Source: Phytophthora hibernalis (taxonomy: Eukaryota; Oomycota; Peronosporomycetes; Peronosporales; Peronosporaceae). Taken from it: a stretch of DNA of 64,000 bases. Positions within the stretch are counted from its first letter, which is position 1; the number at the start of each line of letters is the position of its first letter. Shown here piece by piece: positions 11,713-21,552 of the stretch. The stretch covers positions 992,001 to 1,056,000 of the forward strand of contig JAAKBF010000224.1 in NCBI GenBank assembly GCA_012656075.1, given 5' to 3'. Made by a program: the position numbers and the translations under genes. Below the pieces are notes generated by a model. That model did no database searches and was not told where the DNA came from. It was given only the letters and a program-made list of their open reading frames with translations.

Positions 11713-12085
11713 TGAAGCATTTCCTGAACGATACCTGTCCGATCGAAGGACAGCGTACTGCATGACTTATAAGCGCGATAAACAGTTTGCTGCGATCGAT
11801 ACCGGTATGTGAATATAAAATTTGTCTGTTAGTGGGAACTTCAATAGTGTCGTCGTTGCTTTAGGCAACTTGGATATGGATAGTCACTCGATGATGTTGA
11901 TCATATCGACAGCGACTGTAACAGATAAACATGTTGAAGATGGCGGCGCTGAAGAAAGTGGCGATTAATGAATCGATTGGAAGGTGCACGTGGTAAATGA
12001 AGACAAAGACGACACTTGAGGCGATGCGTGCTTCAGAACTACCAACTACATGTATATGCAATGAAGACTGGAGACCTTAGATCAA
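11713..12085. other. Convergent intergenic region with palindrome
   Basis: About 370 bp between the stops of the two FYVE/START genes. It contains the 10-bp palindrome ATACCGGTAT at 11799-11808. No gene is visible. Confidence 0.5.
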
Positions 12086-13288
12086 CTATGGGAAGCGGTC
12101 ATACCAGCCCGCCTCGATCTCGGCGCGGACCACCGCCGTCGTGTCCGAATTGACGACCTTGGTCATACAGAACGGACATACGTGCGCTTTGGTCCATTGC
12201 ATCTTGTTGTCTCGCTCCACCGACGCTACCTTGTGTGTGACGCGGCACACGGAGCACACGAGCTCGCCGCACAAGTCACAACTGTCGGCCTTGTGGATTA
12301 TCCTTTTCTTGCTGCACACACTACACACGCGGTCAACGCAGGACTGAGAACTTTGATCGGCTTGTGTCCTTCGCTCCGTCAACGCCCAGCGGAGTTTCTT
12401 CATGTACGCTGCGTGGAAGATGTGCATTACCGACTTGGACATGGATGTCGTCACCACCGGCACGAAAAGTGATCGAGCGCGTTCAAACGGGAGCGCGAAG
12501 ACGCCGCGGCCGTGGATCTCCACGATATTCGGTGCAGTTTGTCTCCAGAAGCCGATCGCAGCAACTTGTCCACGTGAATAGTCCGGAAGCGGAGGAGTGA
12601 CCGACGGGAAGTCGACGGAGTGGAGAAGATGAAACGCGACGCGCTCGCCGTTTGTCAAGTGCGTGAAGCCCGTCGCTTCCAAGTAGATGTGGTCGTAGCT
12701 CTTGAGAATGCTGCGGAGGATCGGAGGGTTCTCGGTCACTCTCCAACGGATCGAAAGCGACGTGAACGGTTCTTCTTGCGTGACGTTATCAATGATAACA
12801 AGCACGTTGCAATCTTCGATGCCGTCCTGTACGTACACGGACTTGTAGCGCATGGTCTCCGTTGTAGGACCCATGGCACCGTACACAGCATCTTCAATGG
12901 TGCCGTCTCTCGAACCGATCGATCGGATGTCGGCCACGTCCAGCGACGACAGCTCTTCACTGCGAGTACTGCTGGAGCTGGTGACGCTGCTTGTATCGGA
13001 GCCCCGACGGAACTTCTTGGTCGCGCCGAACCCTCGGAGGTTGTACCGCTCTCGACGACGCAGGAACGTCTCGACCTGCTCGTCGCGACGGAAGAACTTC
13101 CACTCGCTCTCAGGTAGTTTACCATTGTTGTCGTTCAGGAACTCCTCGTAGCCGTCCACGTTGACTTCCACGAGGGTCTTGGCGAGTTGGCGAAGTTGCT
13201 TCTTCTCCTTGGCACTCAGCTCCATCGGCGGATACGGACTCGTGAACGGAGCCTTTTTGGTGCTGTAGGTGAAGTTCTTGAACTCCAT
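12086..13288 (-). CDS. FYVE/START-domain protein, copy B (intact)
   Basis: I start at the ATG at 13288 (MEFKNFTYSTKKAPF), about 400 residues, with no break. Domain order matches copy A: a short basic N terminus (ELSAKEKKQLRQLAKTL), a helical segment (WKFFRRDEQVETFLRRRERYN), a Ser-rich linker, the START-like domain (IIDNVTQEEPF, HLLHSVDF, GQVAAIGFWRQ, RARSLFVPVVTTSMSKS), then the zinc domain with CSVC, CDLC, CSVC and CPFC. The basic R(R/K)HHCR box of canonical FYVE domains is replaced by VCRVTHK, so PI3P binding is plausible but not assured. The two copies are inverted and tail to tail, about 370 bp apart, pointing to an inverted duplication. Confidence 0.88.
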   Translation of the reverse strand: MEFKNFTYSTKKAPFTSPYPPMELSAKEKKQLRQLAKTLVEVNVDGYEEFLNDNNGKLPESEWKFFRRDEQVETFLRRRERYNLRGFGATKKFRRGSDTSSVTSSSSTRSEELSSLDVADIRSIGSRDGTIEDAVYGAMGPTTETMRYKSVYVQDGIEDCNVLVIIDNVTQEEPFTSLSIRWRVTENPPILRSILKSYDHIYLEATGFTHLTNGERVAFHLLHSVDFPSVTPPLPDYSRGQVAAIGFWRQTAPNIVEIHGRGVFALPFERARSLFVPVVTTSMSKSVMHIFHAAYMKKLRWALTERRTQADQSSQSCVDRVCSVCSKKRIIHKADSCDLCGELVCSVCRVTHKVASVERDNKMQWTKAHVCPFCMTKVVNSDTTAVVRAEIEAGWYDRFP

Positions 13289-14139
13289 CTTGACCAGTGC
13301 CTGCGGATTGTTGCTCACTCGGTGAGAGTCAAAGTGACGGAGACTAGCAGTCTCCGAGAGCTTGCAACGGACGACTTGCACCGCATAGAGTAGCAGCTTG
13401 ACGTGCGCTCCGGTTGCGGTCCGTCGTGGTCATATCCAGTGCACTGGACGGCAGGGTCTGCAGACACGAGACTCTACCGGAGACCGCCACCGCTTGCAGG
13501 GTGCGACCTGGCACCTCCGGTGCAACTCGAGTCAGTGTCACGTCAGCACAGCGAAGCATTGCATCGATGCAGCATGCCTGGCATAGCGATGGCAAGGAGC
13601 AAAAGCAGAGTCCGGAGCATTAGGGCAAGGAGCGAAGAGCGGAGACCGGAGTATTAAGACAAGACAGTAGTGTATCAGCTCGGACGACCCCAACGGGTGA
13701 GAGCACCCCAAGGCTCGTTACGAGCCTCATGCACATTGACATCCATTTGTTGCGACTCGTATCATGCGAGTGCTATGGATATGCTGTCGGTGTTCAGCGT
13801 CCACTGCCCGGTTACCTGACCCGTGACCAGCACCTCGACGGTCGACGACTAACCTCAGCGAAGGCGCCAACGCACCACTCCTCTCCGAAATTAGACGACC
13901 AAGGCAGTTGACAGCTCTCAACGACTGCCTCGCGGTCAAGTGGGCAGGGATGCGCGTACGGTACATGTACCGGGATAGCGGAGACCGTGTCGATCCATAT
14001 GGACGATGCAGTGAGAGACCTCGGACAAAGCGTTGAAGGGAGCTGATAACTATTCCCTCTACGCCAGCAAGCAGAGCCGTGCTGTGGTGGCTCCGTTGAT
14101 GGATTTCACGGTCCACTTCGCTTTCGTCCTCGGTGCACC
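13289..14139. other. Intergenic region between divergent genes
   Basis: About 850 bp between FYVE/START copy B (minus) and hydrolase 1 (plus). Degenerate GCAAGGAGC-type repeats lie near 13590-13650. No gene can be supported. Confidence 0.4.
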
Positions 14140-15426
14140 ATGAATGGTTCCTTGGTCGCGCTTGGCACCTACTGCGGCATTTTCGGCGTGCTGCTCGTCT
14201 ATTGCAACCTCATGCAGGTCGGACTCACCGTCGCCATCACCACCGTGGTAAGTGTACTGGTCCTCGGCTACATATTGGTGTTCATCGGCTTCTGCTTCAT
14301 GGGACGGACGTTGGTGCGCTCACCACTGGAAGCTCCGATCGCCGCCATCCAGCTGCAGCTCAACATTTGCACCACCATCGCCACCTTCGTCCGTCGCGGC
14401 TTCAAGACGCGCTTCCCGCAGTGGACGCTCACGTTCGAGATCACGGGCAATATGATGCGCTACATGTTCGAGGAGTTCGGCGAAGTCATCGCCTTCGAGA
14501 ACGCGGCGCTGCTTCGAGAGCCTTTCGCCATACACGGCCGACTGATCCTTAAGTCGAACTGTCACCAGCACAAGACGGTGCCGGAGAAGCTCGAGGTCAA
14601 CGGACTGGAGCATATGTGGCTTCGTGACACCGACAAGAAGCAGCAACGTGTCGTCGTGATCCATTTCCACGGCGGAGGCTTCGCTATGTCGCATCCACTG
14701 CAGGACGTGGAGCTTGCGAACCAAACGCACACGATGCTCAAGTACATTTTGAAGGACAAGTACCAGCTCGACGTGTCGGTGGACGTGCTGCTGGCCAACT
14801 ACCGCAAGAGCCCGGAGCACCCGTTCCCGGCACCTGACGATGACTGCTTGAGTATATACCAGTTCGTGCTCAAGCATGAAGACATCTCGCCAAACCACGT
14901 CCTGTTCAGTGGAGACAGCGCCGGTGCCAAGTTGTCTCTGTTCAACTGCATGCGTATGCGTGACGCGGGCAATGCAGAGCAGCTTCCTCTCGGTTGTCTG
15001 CTATACTCACCGAGTGTGGACTTTGAGGAGACTGGGGGCGACGACAAGACCCCGTTCTGCATCATGCCCGCCAAGTTCGTGGACTCGGTGCATCAAACGT
15101 ATCTGGCCAAGGTGACAGACCCCAAGGAGCGATTGTTGGTGTCCCCTATCAACCGTGACCTTCGCAACTTGCCACCGATGTTTATCCAGTACGGCACGCT
15201 TGAGCGCTTTTACGAACAGGGCAAACGGATCATCGCCAAGGCGAAAGAGCAGGGCGTCACTAATTGGAAAGCCGACTTCCTCGAGAACATGCCTCACGAC
15301 GTTGTCATGCTCCCGACGGATGTGAGTCCAGCTGCAAAGGAAGGGATTCGTCACGGCTGCGAGTTCGCCGCTAAGCTCGTAGCAGGAGCTCTGTCTACTG
15401 AACCCGAACCGGAAATTGGATACTAG
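14140..15426 (+). CDS. Membrane-anchored alpha/beta hydrolase (HSL family), copy 1
   Basis: 428 residues, intact. Two hydrophobic segments at the N terminus (about residues 5-65, ending YILVFIGFCFMG) should anchor it in a membrane. The catalytic domain follows: HFHGGGF (oxyanion hole), DVLLANYRKSPEHPFP, and the nucleophile motif GDSAGAK (SGDSAG near residue 265). The charge-relay His is probably in PHDVVMLP. The usual HSL-family acid (Asp in DPLxD) seems replaced by Glu in GTLERFYEQG. The fold is alpha/beta-hydrolase-3, acting on carboxylic esters; the substrate is unknown. First of four tandem genes on the same strand with about 230-980 bp gaps, which suggests separate promoters. Confidence 0.9.
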   Translation: MNGSLVALGTYCGIFGVLLVYCNLMQVGLTVAITTVVSVLVLGYILVFIGFCFMGRTLVRSPLEAPIAAIQLQLNICTTIATFVRRGFKTRFPQWTLTFEITGNMMRYMFEEFGEVIAFENAALLREPFAIHGRLILKSNCHQHKTVPEKLEVNGLEHMWLRDTDKKQQRVVVIHFHGGGFAMSHPLQDVELANQTHTMLKYILKDKYQLDVSVDVLLANYRKSPEHPFPAPDDDCLSIYQFVLKHEDISPNHVLFSGDSAGAKLSLFNCMRMRDAGNAEQLPLGCLLYSPSVDFEETGGDDKTPFCIMPAKFVDSVHQTYLAKVTDPKERLLVSPINRDLRNLPPMFIQYGTLERFYEQGKRIIAKAKEQGVTNWKADFLENMPHDVVMLPTDVSPAAKEGIRHGCEFAAKLVAGALSTEPEPEIGY

Positions 15427-15656
15427 AAGAGCAGTCTCGATCGAGGGCTCCATCGAAACCCGTAAACCAATTGCAACATCAACGATTCTTCTTGTCCGAC
15501 TTGGCGCTCAAGTCACACGTGGTTCGTTCGAAAGACGGGTGCAGCTTTCGTTGATGCCTGATGGAGATGCAGAACGTGTTTGTTTAGTTGTTTGGTGATA
15601 TGCGCTCATCTTCCATTCCGTGGCGACACGGATACAAGCAACTGCCTTAGCGATCA

Positions 15657-17033
15657 ATGGCTGCGTTTGATATCACTCGAAGCCGTAGAAGTTGGTTCCT
15701 TCCTCGAGGGACGCCGTCCGCTGGTGCTCATTCTTCCATTTGCTGCCTCGTAGCGAGAATGGTCAAGTCGAGCGAATTGGTGACACCTGGTTTGCAGTCC
15801 ACAGTGGTTGTCGTCCTGTTGGTTTTCTCTGGGGCACAGCTTCTCGGTACCCTCTTCATCGCCGTGTACGCTGTGATTTTCGCCGGGTTTTGCTACGCTT
15901 CAAGGTTGTTTACCACCTCACTCGTGACGGTTCCGCTCATCGCTGTCAAGTTGCAGCTCAAGCTCGTCTCGCTGCTTGTTGCTTACGCAGCCCGAGGTTT
16001 CCAGCCTAGTTTCCCAGAATGGACTTTAGCCTTTGAGCTCACGATTTCCATGACGCGGTATATATTCATTGAGTACAGCTCTGCTATCGTATATGAAAAT
16101 ACATCACGGGCTCGAGAAGCAGTCAAACAATTGGGCAAGTCAACCCTCAAGTCGAGCTGCCTCAAACACAACACCGTCCCAGAAAAGTTGGTGGCTAACG
16201 GAATGGAGCACATGTGGATACGCGACCCCGAGAAGAAGCAGCACCGCGTCGTGGTCATCCATTTCCACGGAGGAGGTTACTGCCTTTCGGACGCGCTGCA
16301 GGATGTTGAGTTTGCGAACCAAACGCACACCAAGCTAAGGCAAATCCTCAAAAAGCAGTACCAGCTCGACGTGTCGGTAGATGTACTTCTGGCCAACTAT
16401 CGCATGGCGCCGGAGTTCCTATACCCGACAGCCTTGAACGACTGCTTTGATATGTACAAGTATGTACTGGAGCACGACAACATTACTCCGAGCCACGTCG
16501 TGTTCAGCGGTGACAGTGCTGGCGCCGAGATGTCCATGACGAACTGCATGCGTCTGCGAAAGGAGAATCCTGAGTTTCAACCAGCGGCGGTGTTGTGCTA
16601 CTCGCCCATTGTTGACTTTAGTGAGATGAAGGACGACGAGGAATCTCCATACTGTCTTCTGGTAACCGCCTTTCTCGACATTTGCTTACCGATGTATCTG
16701 CACAACGTGACGGACGCTGAGGAGCGGCGGCTGGTGTCCCCGATCAACAATTGTCTTCGCGACCTGCCTCCCACGTTTTTCCAATGGGGAAGCTTGGAGA
16801 AATTCTACACGCAGGGTCAGCGTTTCAAGGCCAAGGCGGAGACGGAAGGCGTGACAAACATGGAATTTGACTTCTTGGAAAACATGGTCCACGACGTAGT
16901 TGTGCTACCTCCTGCGGCGTGCCCTTCTGCGGAGAAAGGAATTCACCATGCTTGTGAGTTCGCGGCGAAGCACCTCGCTCCCGTGCTGTGTAAAGAAACA
17001 AGCATTCGTGCAGACCCCGAACTGGAGCCGTAG
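15657..17033 (+). CDS. Membrane-anchored alpha/beta hydrolase (HSL family), copy 2
   Basis: Up to 458 residues from the ATG at 15657; the ATG at 15762 (MVKSSELVTPG) aligns better with the paralogues and is an equally good start. The N-terminal hydrophobic pair (VVVVLLVFSGAQLLG, IAVYAVIFAGFCYA) precedes the catalytic domain with HFHGGGYCLSD, ANYRMAPEFLYP, SGDSAGAEM, the Glu-type acid in GSLEKFYTQG and the His in MVHDVVVLP. The frame is intact. It is closest to copy 3, sharing MEHMWIRDPEKKQHRVVVIH and long stretches around it. The product probably hydrolyses lipid or small esters at a membrane; the substrate is not readable from sequence. Confidence 0.9.
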   Translation: MAAFDITRSRRSWFLPRGTPSAGAHSSICCLVARMVKSSELVTPGLQSTVVVVLLVFSGAQLLGTLFIAVYAVIFAGFCYASRLFTTSLVTVPLIAVKLQLKLVSLLVAYAARGFQPSFPEWTLAFELTISMTRYIFIEYSSAIVYENTSRAREAVKQLGKSTLKSSCLKHNTVPEKLVANGMEHMWIRDPEKKQHRVVVIHFHGGGYCLSDALQDVEFANQTHTKLRQILKKQYQLDVSVDVLLANYRMAPEFLYPTALNDCFDMYKYVLEHDNITPSHVVFSGDSAGAEMSMTNCMRLRKENPEFQPAAVLCYSPIVDFSEMKDDEESPYCLLVTAFLDICLPMYLHNVTDAEERRLVSPINNCLRDLPPTFFQWGSLEKFYTQGQRFKAKAETEGVTNMEFDFLENMVHDVVVLPPAACPSAEKGIHHACEFAAKHLAPVLCKETSIRADPELEP

Positions 17034-17614
17034 TTTGATATAGCTTTAGTGACCGACACCATGCATTTGAACACTTTGAGCATCGTTTCACCATTGACGC
17101 TAGTGTCGAGCTGATGAACTCATCCTCCATTGTTCGGCAAACTGCAACTAGAAACTTCGCTTGAATTGAGACCTTGACAGAGGATTCATACTTACGTGTG
17201 CGAATTCTCGTGGCGACCCGGAGCCACAGCTATATTTTAAAGTAGCGTATAAATACTGAGATGGAAAAGTCGATGTCAAGGTCCCAAGTTGATACGGCGG
17301 AAGTATATTTTGGTGTTTTTGGAATGGTTCTTAGTCAACCAAGCAGACTCCAATCCACTGCATGTGATCCACTCGTTTTCTGCAAGTTGCAAATGCTTTC
17401 GCCAGTAGAAAACTGCAACTGGTGAAAGCTTCAGAGACGATGTGCAAAGTGCCTACAGCCGGACACTTCTCTGCGCTAGAGGATCGGTGCCAATCGCTTC
17501 GGACCGGTCCAAGCTGTCAGGAGGTGAGTGCGTGCTTCACGCACCGACCAGCGAGAGGCTACCGCTGTGTGCAATTTCCCGTCAGTTCTCCATTTGTGTC
17601 GCCCGAGACTGACC
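17034..17614. other. Intergenic region within the hydrolase array
   Basis: About 580 bp between hydrolases 2 and 3, presumably holding the promoter of copy 3. The plus frame here stays open upstream of copy 3 but its composition does not resemble the family N terminus, so I do not count it as coding. Confidence 0.4.
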
Positions 17615-18891
17615 ATGAACGGATCCGTCGTCAACCTTGGCGTTCATGTCGCCCTCGCTGGCGTCCTGTTGGCGTACTTCGACATGCTGCAGTACGGCAC
17701 CCTGTCATATTCTTCTCGATCGTCCTTGCGTACCTTGTGCTATTCGCCGGGTTCTGCTACATGGCGTGGCCGTTCGCGACCTCGTTCGTGCAGGTCCCGT
17801 ACATCGCTCTCAAGATCCAATTCAAGCTCCTCTCGCTACTCGTGGAAGCTGCCGGCCGTGGATTCAAACCGACCTTTCCTGAATGGACCCTCGCTTACGA
17901 GCTCACCCTTTCCATGATGCGCTACACGTTCCTCGACTACGGACACATCGTGGCTGACGTGAACGCACACCGTCTACGCGGTCCGTTCCAGATGCACGGC
18001 AAAATGGTCCTCAAGTCCTGCTGCCAAAAGCACAACACCGTTCCGGAGAAGTTGGTGGCCAACGGAATGGAGCACATGTGGATTCGCGATCCCGAGAAGA
18101 AGCAGCACCGCGTCGTTGTTATCCACTTCCACGGAGGTGGTTACTGTATTTCGGACCCGCTGCAGGACGTGGAGTTGGCCAATCTGGAGCACTCCAAGTT
18201 GAAGCAGATTCTCAAGGAGAAGTACCAGCTCGACGTGTCGGTAGACGTGCTTCTGGCCAACTACCGCATGGCGCCGGAGTTCCTGTACCCGACGTCGCTG
18301 AACGACTGCTTTGATATGTACAAGTATGTGCTGGAGCACGAAAACATCGCTCCGAACCACGTCGTGTTCAGTGGCGACAGCGCAGGTGCCGAGATGTCCA
18401 TGACGAACTGCATGCGTCTGCGCAAGGAGAGTCCCGAGTTGCAACCGGTTGCTGCACTGTGCTATTCGCCCGTGGTTGACTTCAGCGAGACGGACAACGA
18501 TGAGAAGACGCCGTACTGCATTCTAGCGGCCAATTTCGCCGATAACTGCTTGTCGACGTACTTGCGCAGCGTGACGGACCCGGAGCAACGTCGGTTGGTG
18601 TCGCCGATCAATCACAGTGTGCGTGACCTGCCGCCCATGTTCGTGCAGTGGGGCGATCTGGAGCGGTTCTACGAGCAAGGTCTTCGTTTCAAGGCGAAGG
18701 TGGAGGCTGAGGGCGTGACGAACATGGAGTTTGATATCCTGAAGAACGTTGTGCACGACCCTGTGATGTTCCCTACTGCGGTGAGTCCTGCTGCGGAGAA
18801 AGGTATCACTCATGCGTGCGAGTTTGCTGCGAAGTACCTGGCTCCGGTATTGCGCTCTGATGCCGACCCCGAACCGGAGCCGTACATGTAG
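17615..18891 (+). CDS. Membrane-anchored alpha/beta hydrolase (HSL family), copy 3
   Basis: The ATG at 17615 gives MNGSVVNLGVHVALAGVLLA, which matches the start of copy 1 (MNGSLVALGTYCG). One G is missing from the GG near 17698; restoring it joins this start to FFSIVLAYLVLFAGFCYMAW and the rest. Without it, the long open frame begins with an unrelated N terminus. Catalytic features: HFHGGGYCISD, ANYRMAPEFLYP, SGDSAGAEMSM, GDLERFYEQG (Glu acid) and VVHDPVMFP (His). About 425 residues. The body is nearly identical to copy 2 over several blocks, consistent with a recent duplication or conversion. Confidence 0.88.
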
Positions 18892-19873
18892 AAATCTGAT
18901 GCCCTAGTATCGTCATTTAGTGTATGGCGGTTGGTTTAAAAATGTGAATGGAGTCTTCAGTACGGGGCTGCTGAACAACATTGAGCGGATGTGTACACTA
19001 CATGTGTTAGCTAAGCTTACCTCGGCAGAGTTTCCACATCGATCCACCAATTCCCAATCTATCTACCGGTATGTATTGGTACCTGCATGGATTTTGTGTC
19101 TTCTTGTTCTCCATGTCTGCAAAAACTTAACACGGCAGCAATCCTTGGACCTTGACGAAACCTGTTTTTTGCTGTTGGTGAATTCTACACGCGAGATCAG
19201 CTGCAGTGCCTCTGTCCACTCTTGACTCCTCTGGTTAGCGAAAGTTGGAGCATTACTGTATCTCAGTCTGAAGTAAAAACATTTTCGGGAACGCATACAG
19301 TATCCGGTAATAATATAGTGGACAAAACATGGCAGGGGTGTTATAGCTTATTGTTCGACTGCCTGTGGGGCGATATAATTCACGTGAACCGGTTCGGCAA
19401 GCACACTACGTATAGCGATGTAGACAAAATGCTTCCGTTGATAACATTTCGGCTATGACGAGGCGCCCACCTCACCGCTAAATTATGCACGTACACAAGC
19501 AGCCGATTTGTCCGGCTGTGTGGATGAAACCAGGATGAAAACAACTCTCGTTTACAAATTCGCCAGCCGATTGACGAAGCGAAGACCCGCACAGGTTGAT
19601 TTCTCCTTTCATATTTTCTAAGGTACAGTACTCTCCATTTCCAATTGTGCGAATTCTACTACACTGTACCCGGATATCCATAAATGTACATCTATCCATG
19701 GCCCACCGATGCTTTCGGTGCGGTGCCTACGTTTTCAAACGTGTCCTGAAATGGAACATACCATTTCCCATCCGTTTTCCTTTCTCGTTGACCGAGGTCG
19801 TCTGCGTCCACGTTGGCACGAACGCGAGATTTTCACTGCGATTTGATTCCAAACGCTCCCTCCGTCCTCGCCG
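18892..19873. other. Intergenic region within the hydrolase array
   Basis: About 980 bp, the largest gap in the array. It holds one TACCGGTA palindrome at 19064. Open frames are short and lack the family's motifs, so I see no gene. Confidence 0.4.
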
Positions 19874-21226
19874 ATGCCTGCCCAGAATTCATTTTCCTCG
19901 ATCGTGGACGGAGACACCATGTCGACCAACTACGGAACACTGAACCATAAGAGCGGTAAGAACCTCCCAGGTGCCAAGTCCAGCGCGCTTCATGCGTCGA
20001 TCAGCGTTGTTATGCTGGCTGCGATCGTCGCGCTACTGGTGATCCTATTCGGTGATCTCGCTGCAAAAGTCATTATCGCCGTCGCCGTGGTGGTGTACGT
20101 GCTGGCGTTCGCCGGTTTCTGCTATGCTGCTGTGCCGTTATCAAGCTCGGCGATGGTGGTACCGTTCATTGCAGTGAAATTGCAACTCCAGGTCATGTAC
20201 CTGTTACTCGCATACGCTGCTCGCGGATTCAAGCCCACCTTCCCGCAGTGGACACTGGCATACGAGCTCACCGTCATGATGATGCGTTTCGCCTTTTCCG
20301 ACTACGGCCACCTCACTGGCGACAAGAATGCTCACTTGCTGCGCATGCCATTTCACCTGCACGGCAAGTTCATCCTGCAGTCCAACAGCCGCAAGCACGG
20401 CACCATCCCGGAGAAGCTGGTGGCCAACGGAATGGAGCACATGTGGCTGCGTGACGCCGAGAAGAAGGACAAGCGTGTTGTGGTGATCCATTTTCACGGC
20501 GGTGCGTACGTGGTGTCCGATCCTCTGCAGGACGTGGAGCTGGCCAACCAGACGCACACCAAGCTCAAACAGATTTTCAAGGAGAAGTACGACCTGGACG
20601 TGTCGGTTGATGTACTTCTTGCCAACTACCGCATGGCGCCTCAGTTCCTGTACCCGGCCGCTTTGGACGACTGCTTCACCATGTACAAGTACGTACTGGA
20701 GAACGAGAACATCGCCCCCAACCACGTCGTGTTGAGCGGTGACAGTGCCGGTGGTGAGATGACGCTCACCAACTGCATGCGTCTTCGTGACACCATCCCG
20801 GAGCTGAAACCTGCTGCTGCGCTCTGCTACTCCCCTCTTGTGGACCTTGGTGAGACCGGCGGTGATGACATCACCCCGCACTGCCTGCTCGCCGCCAGCT
20901 TCCTGGACACGAGTCTGGAGACGTACCTGCGCTCAGTCGACGATCCAAACCCGCGTTCCAAGGTGTCCCCGATCAACCAGAACCTGAAGGACCTGCCGCC
21001 GACATTCGTGCAATTCGGCACGCTGGAGCGCTTCTACGAGCAGGGCTTGCGCTTCAAGGCTAACGCGGACGCCCAGGGCGTCACGAACATGGAGCTGGAC
21101 CTGCTCGAGAACATTGTGCACGACCCGGTAATGCTACCGACCGCGGTGAGCCCCGCTGCTGAAGGTGCTATCCGTAACGCATGCGCTTTCGCCGCGAAGC
21201 ACCTTGCTCCTATTCTCAAGGCTTAG
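19874..21226 (+). CDS. Membrane-anchored alpha/beta hydrolase (HSL family), copy 4
   Basis: 450 residues, intact. The start is either 19874 or the in-frame ATG at 19919 (MSTNYGTLNHKSG). The N-terminal hydrophobic pair is SVVMLAAIVALLVILFGDLA and VIIAVAVVVYVLAFAGFCYA. The catalytic domain has HFHGGAYVVSD (third Gly of HGGG replaced by Ala), ANYRMAPQFLYP, SGDSAGGEMTL, GTLERFYEQG and IVHDPVMLP. The HGGA variant is the only departure from HGGG among the four copies; small residues are tolerated in this oxyanion loop in related esterases. It is the most divergent copy at the N terminus. Confidence 0.9.
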   Translation: MPAQNSFSSIVDGDTMSTNYGTLNHKSGKNLPGAKSSALHASISVVMLAAIVALLVILFGDLAAKVIIAVAVVVYVLAFAGFCYAAVPLSSSAMVVPFIAVKLQLQVMYLLLAYAARGFKPTFPQWTLAYELTVMMMRFAFSDYGHLTGDKNAHLLRMPFHLHGKFILQSNSRKHGTIPEKLVANGMEHMWLRDAEKKDKRVVVIHFHGGAYVVSDPLQDVELANQTHTKLKQIFKEKYDLDVSVDVLLANYRMAPQFLYPAALDDCFTMYKYVLENENIAPNHVVLSGDSAGGEMTLTNCMRLRDTIPELKPAAALCYSPLVDLGETGGDDITPHCLLAASFLDTSLETYLRSVDDPNPRSKVSPINQNLKDLPPTFVQFGTLERFYEQGLRFKANADAQGVTNMELDLLENIVHDPVMLPTAVSPAAEGAIRNACAFAAKHLAPILKA

Positions 21227-21480
21227 GCTAGGTACCGGTAAGCGTAGGTGAAGAATTCGAGACGCAGGTATAAAGCGAGCTCAATTCAATTGAAACTAAG
21301 AGAACTGGCAGCTTGCTTCCCATGTTCTCGTCAAAGCATTCCGTGACAAGAAGTAAGGCAGATAACAATTTTTTTGCCAAACCCGCCTCAATGTTTCGCA
21401 ACGGGTGGTGGCTGACCGAGTCGGTGACCGACGGCACTCAGACTAGATTTTGCTAAAGGAGATGCCGTCCACGACTGCAC

Positions 21481-21552
21481 ATGGCTCACACGTGTGAGTC
21501 CGCTACGAAGCACTTGGCCGCGGTGCTGCGTTCTAAAGCTTTCTTTGCATAG
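21481..21552 (+). pseudogene. Relic tail of a fifth HSL-type hydrolase
   Basis: A 23-codon fragment (start MAHTCESATKHLAAVLRSK, stop at 21550-21552) resembles the C terminus of the array members, e.g. HACEFAAKHLAPVL in copy 2. Nothing upstream resembles the catalytic domain, so only the last ~70 bp survive. It lies 255 bp after copy 4, where a fifth tandem gene would be expected to end if it had been deleted. Confidence 0.7.

Noticed and set aside
17422..17614. N-terminal extension of hydrolase copy 3
   Set aside because: The open frame exists only because a base is missing near 17698. The ATG at 17615 in the other frame matches copy 1's N terminus.
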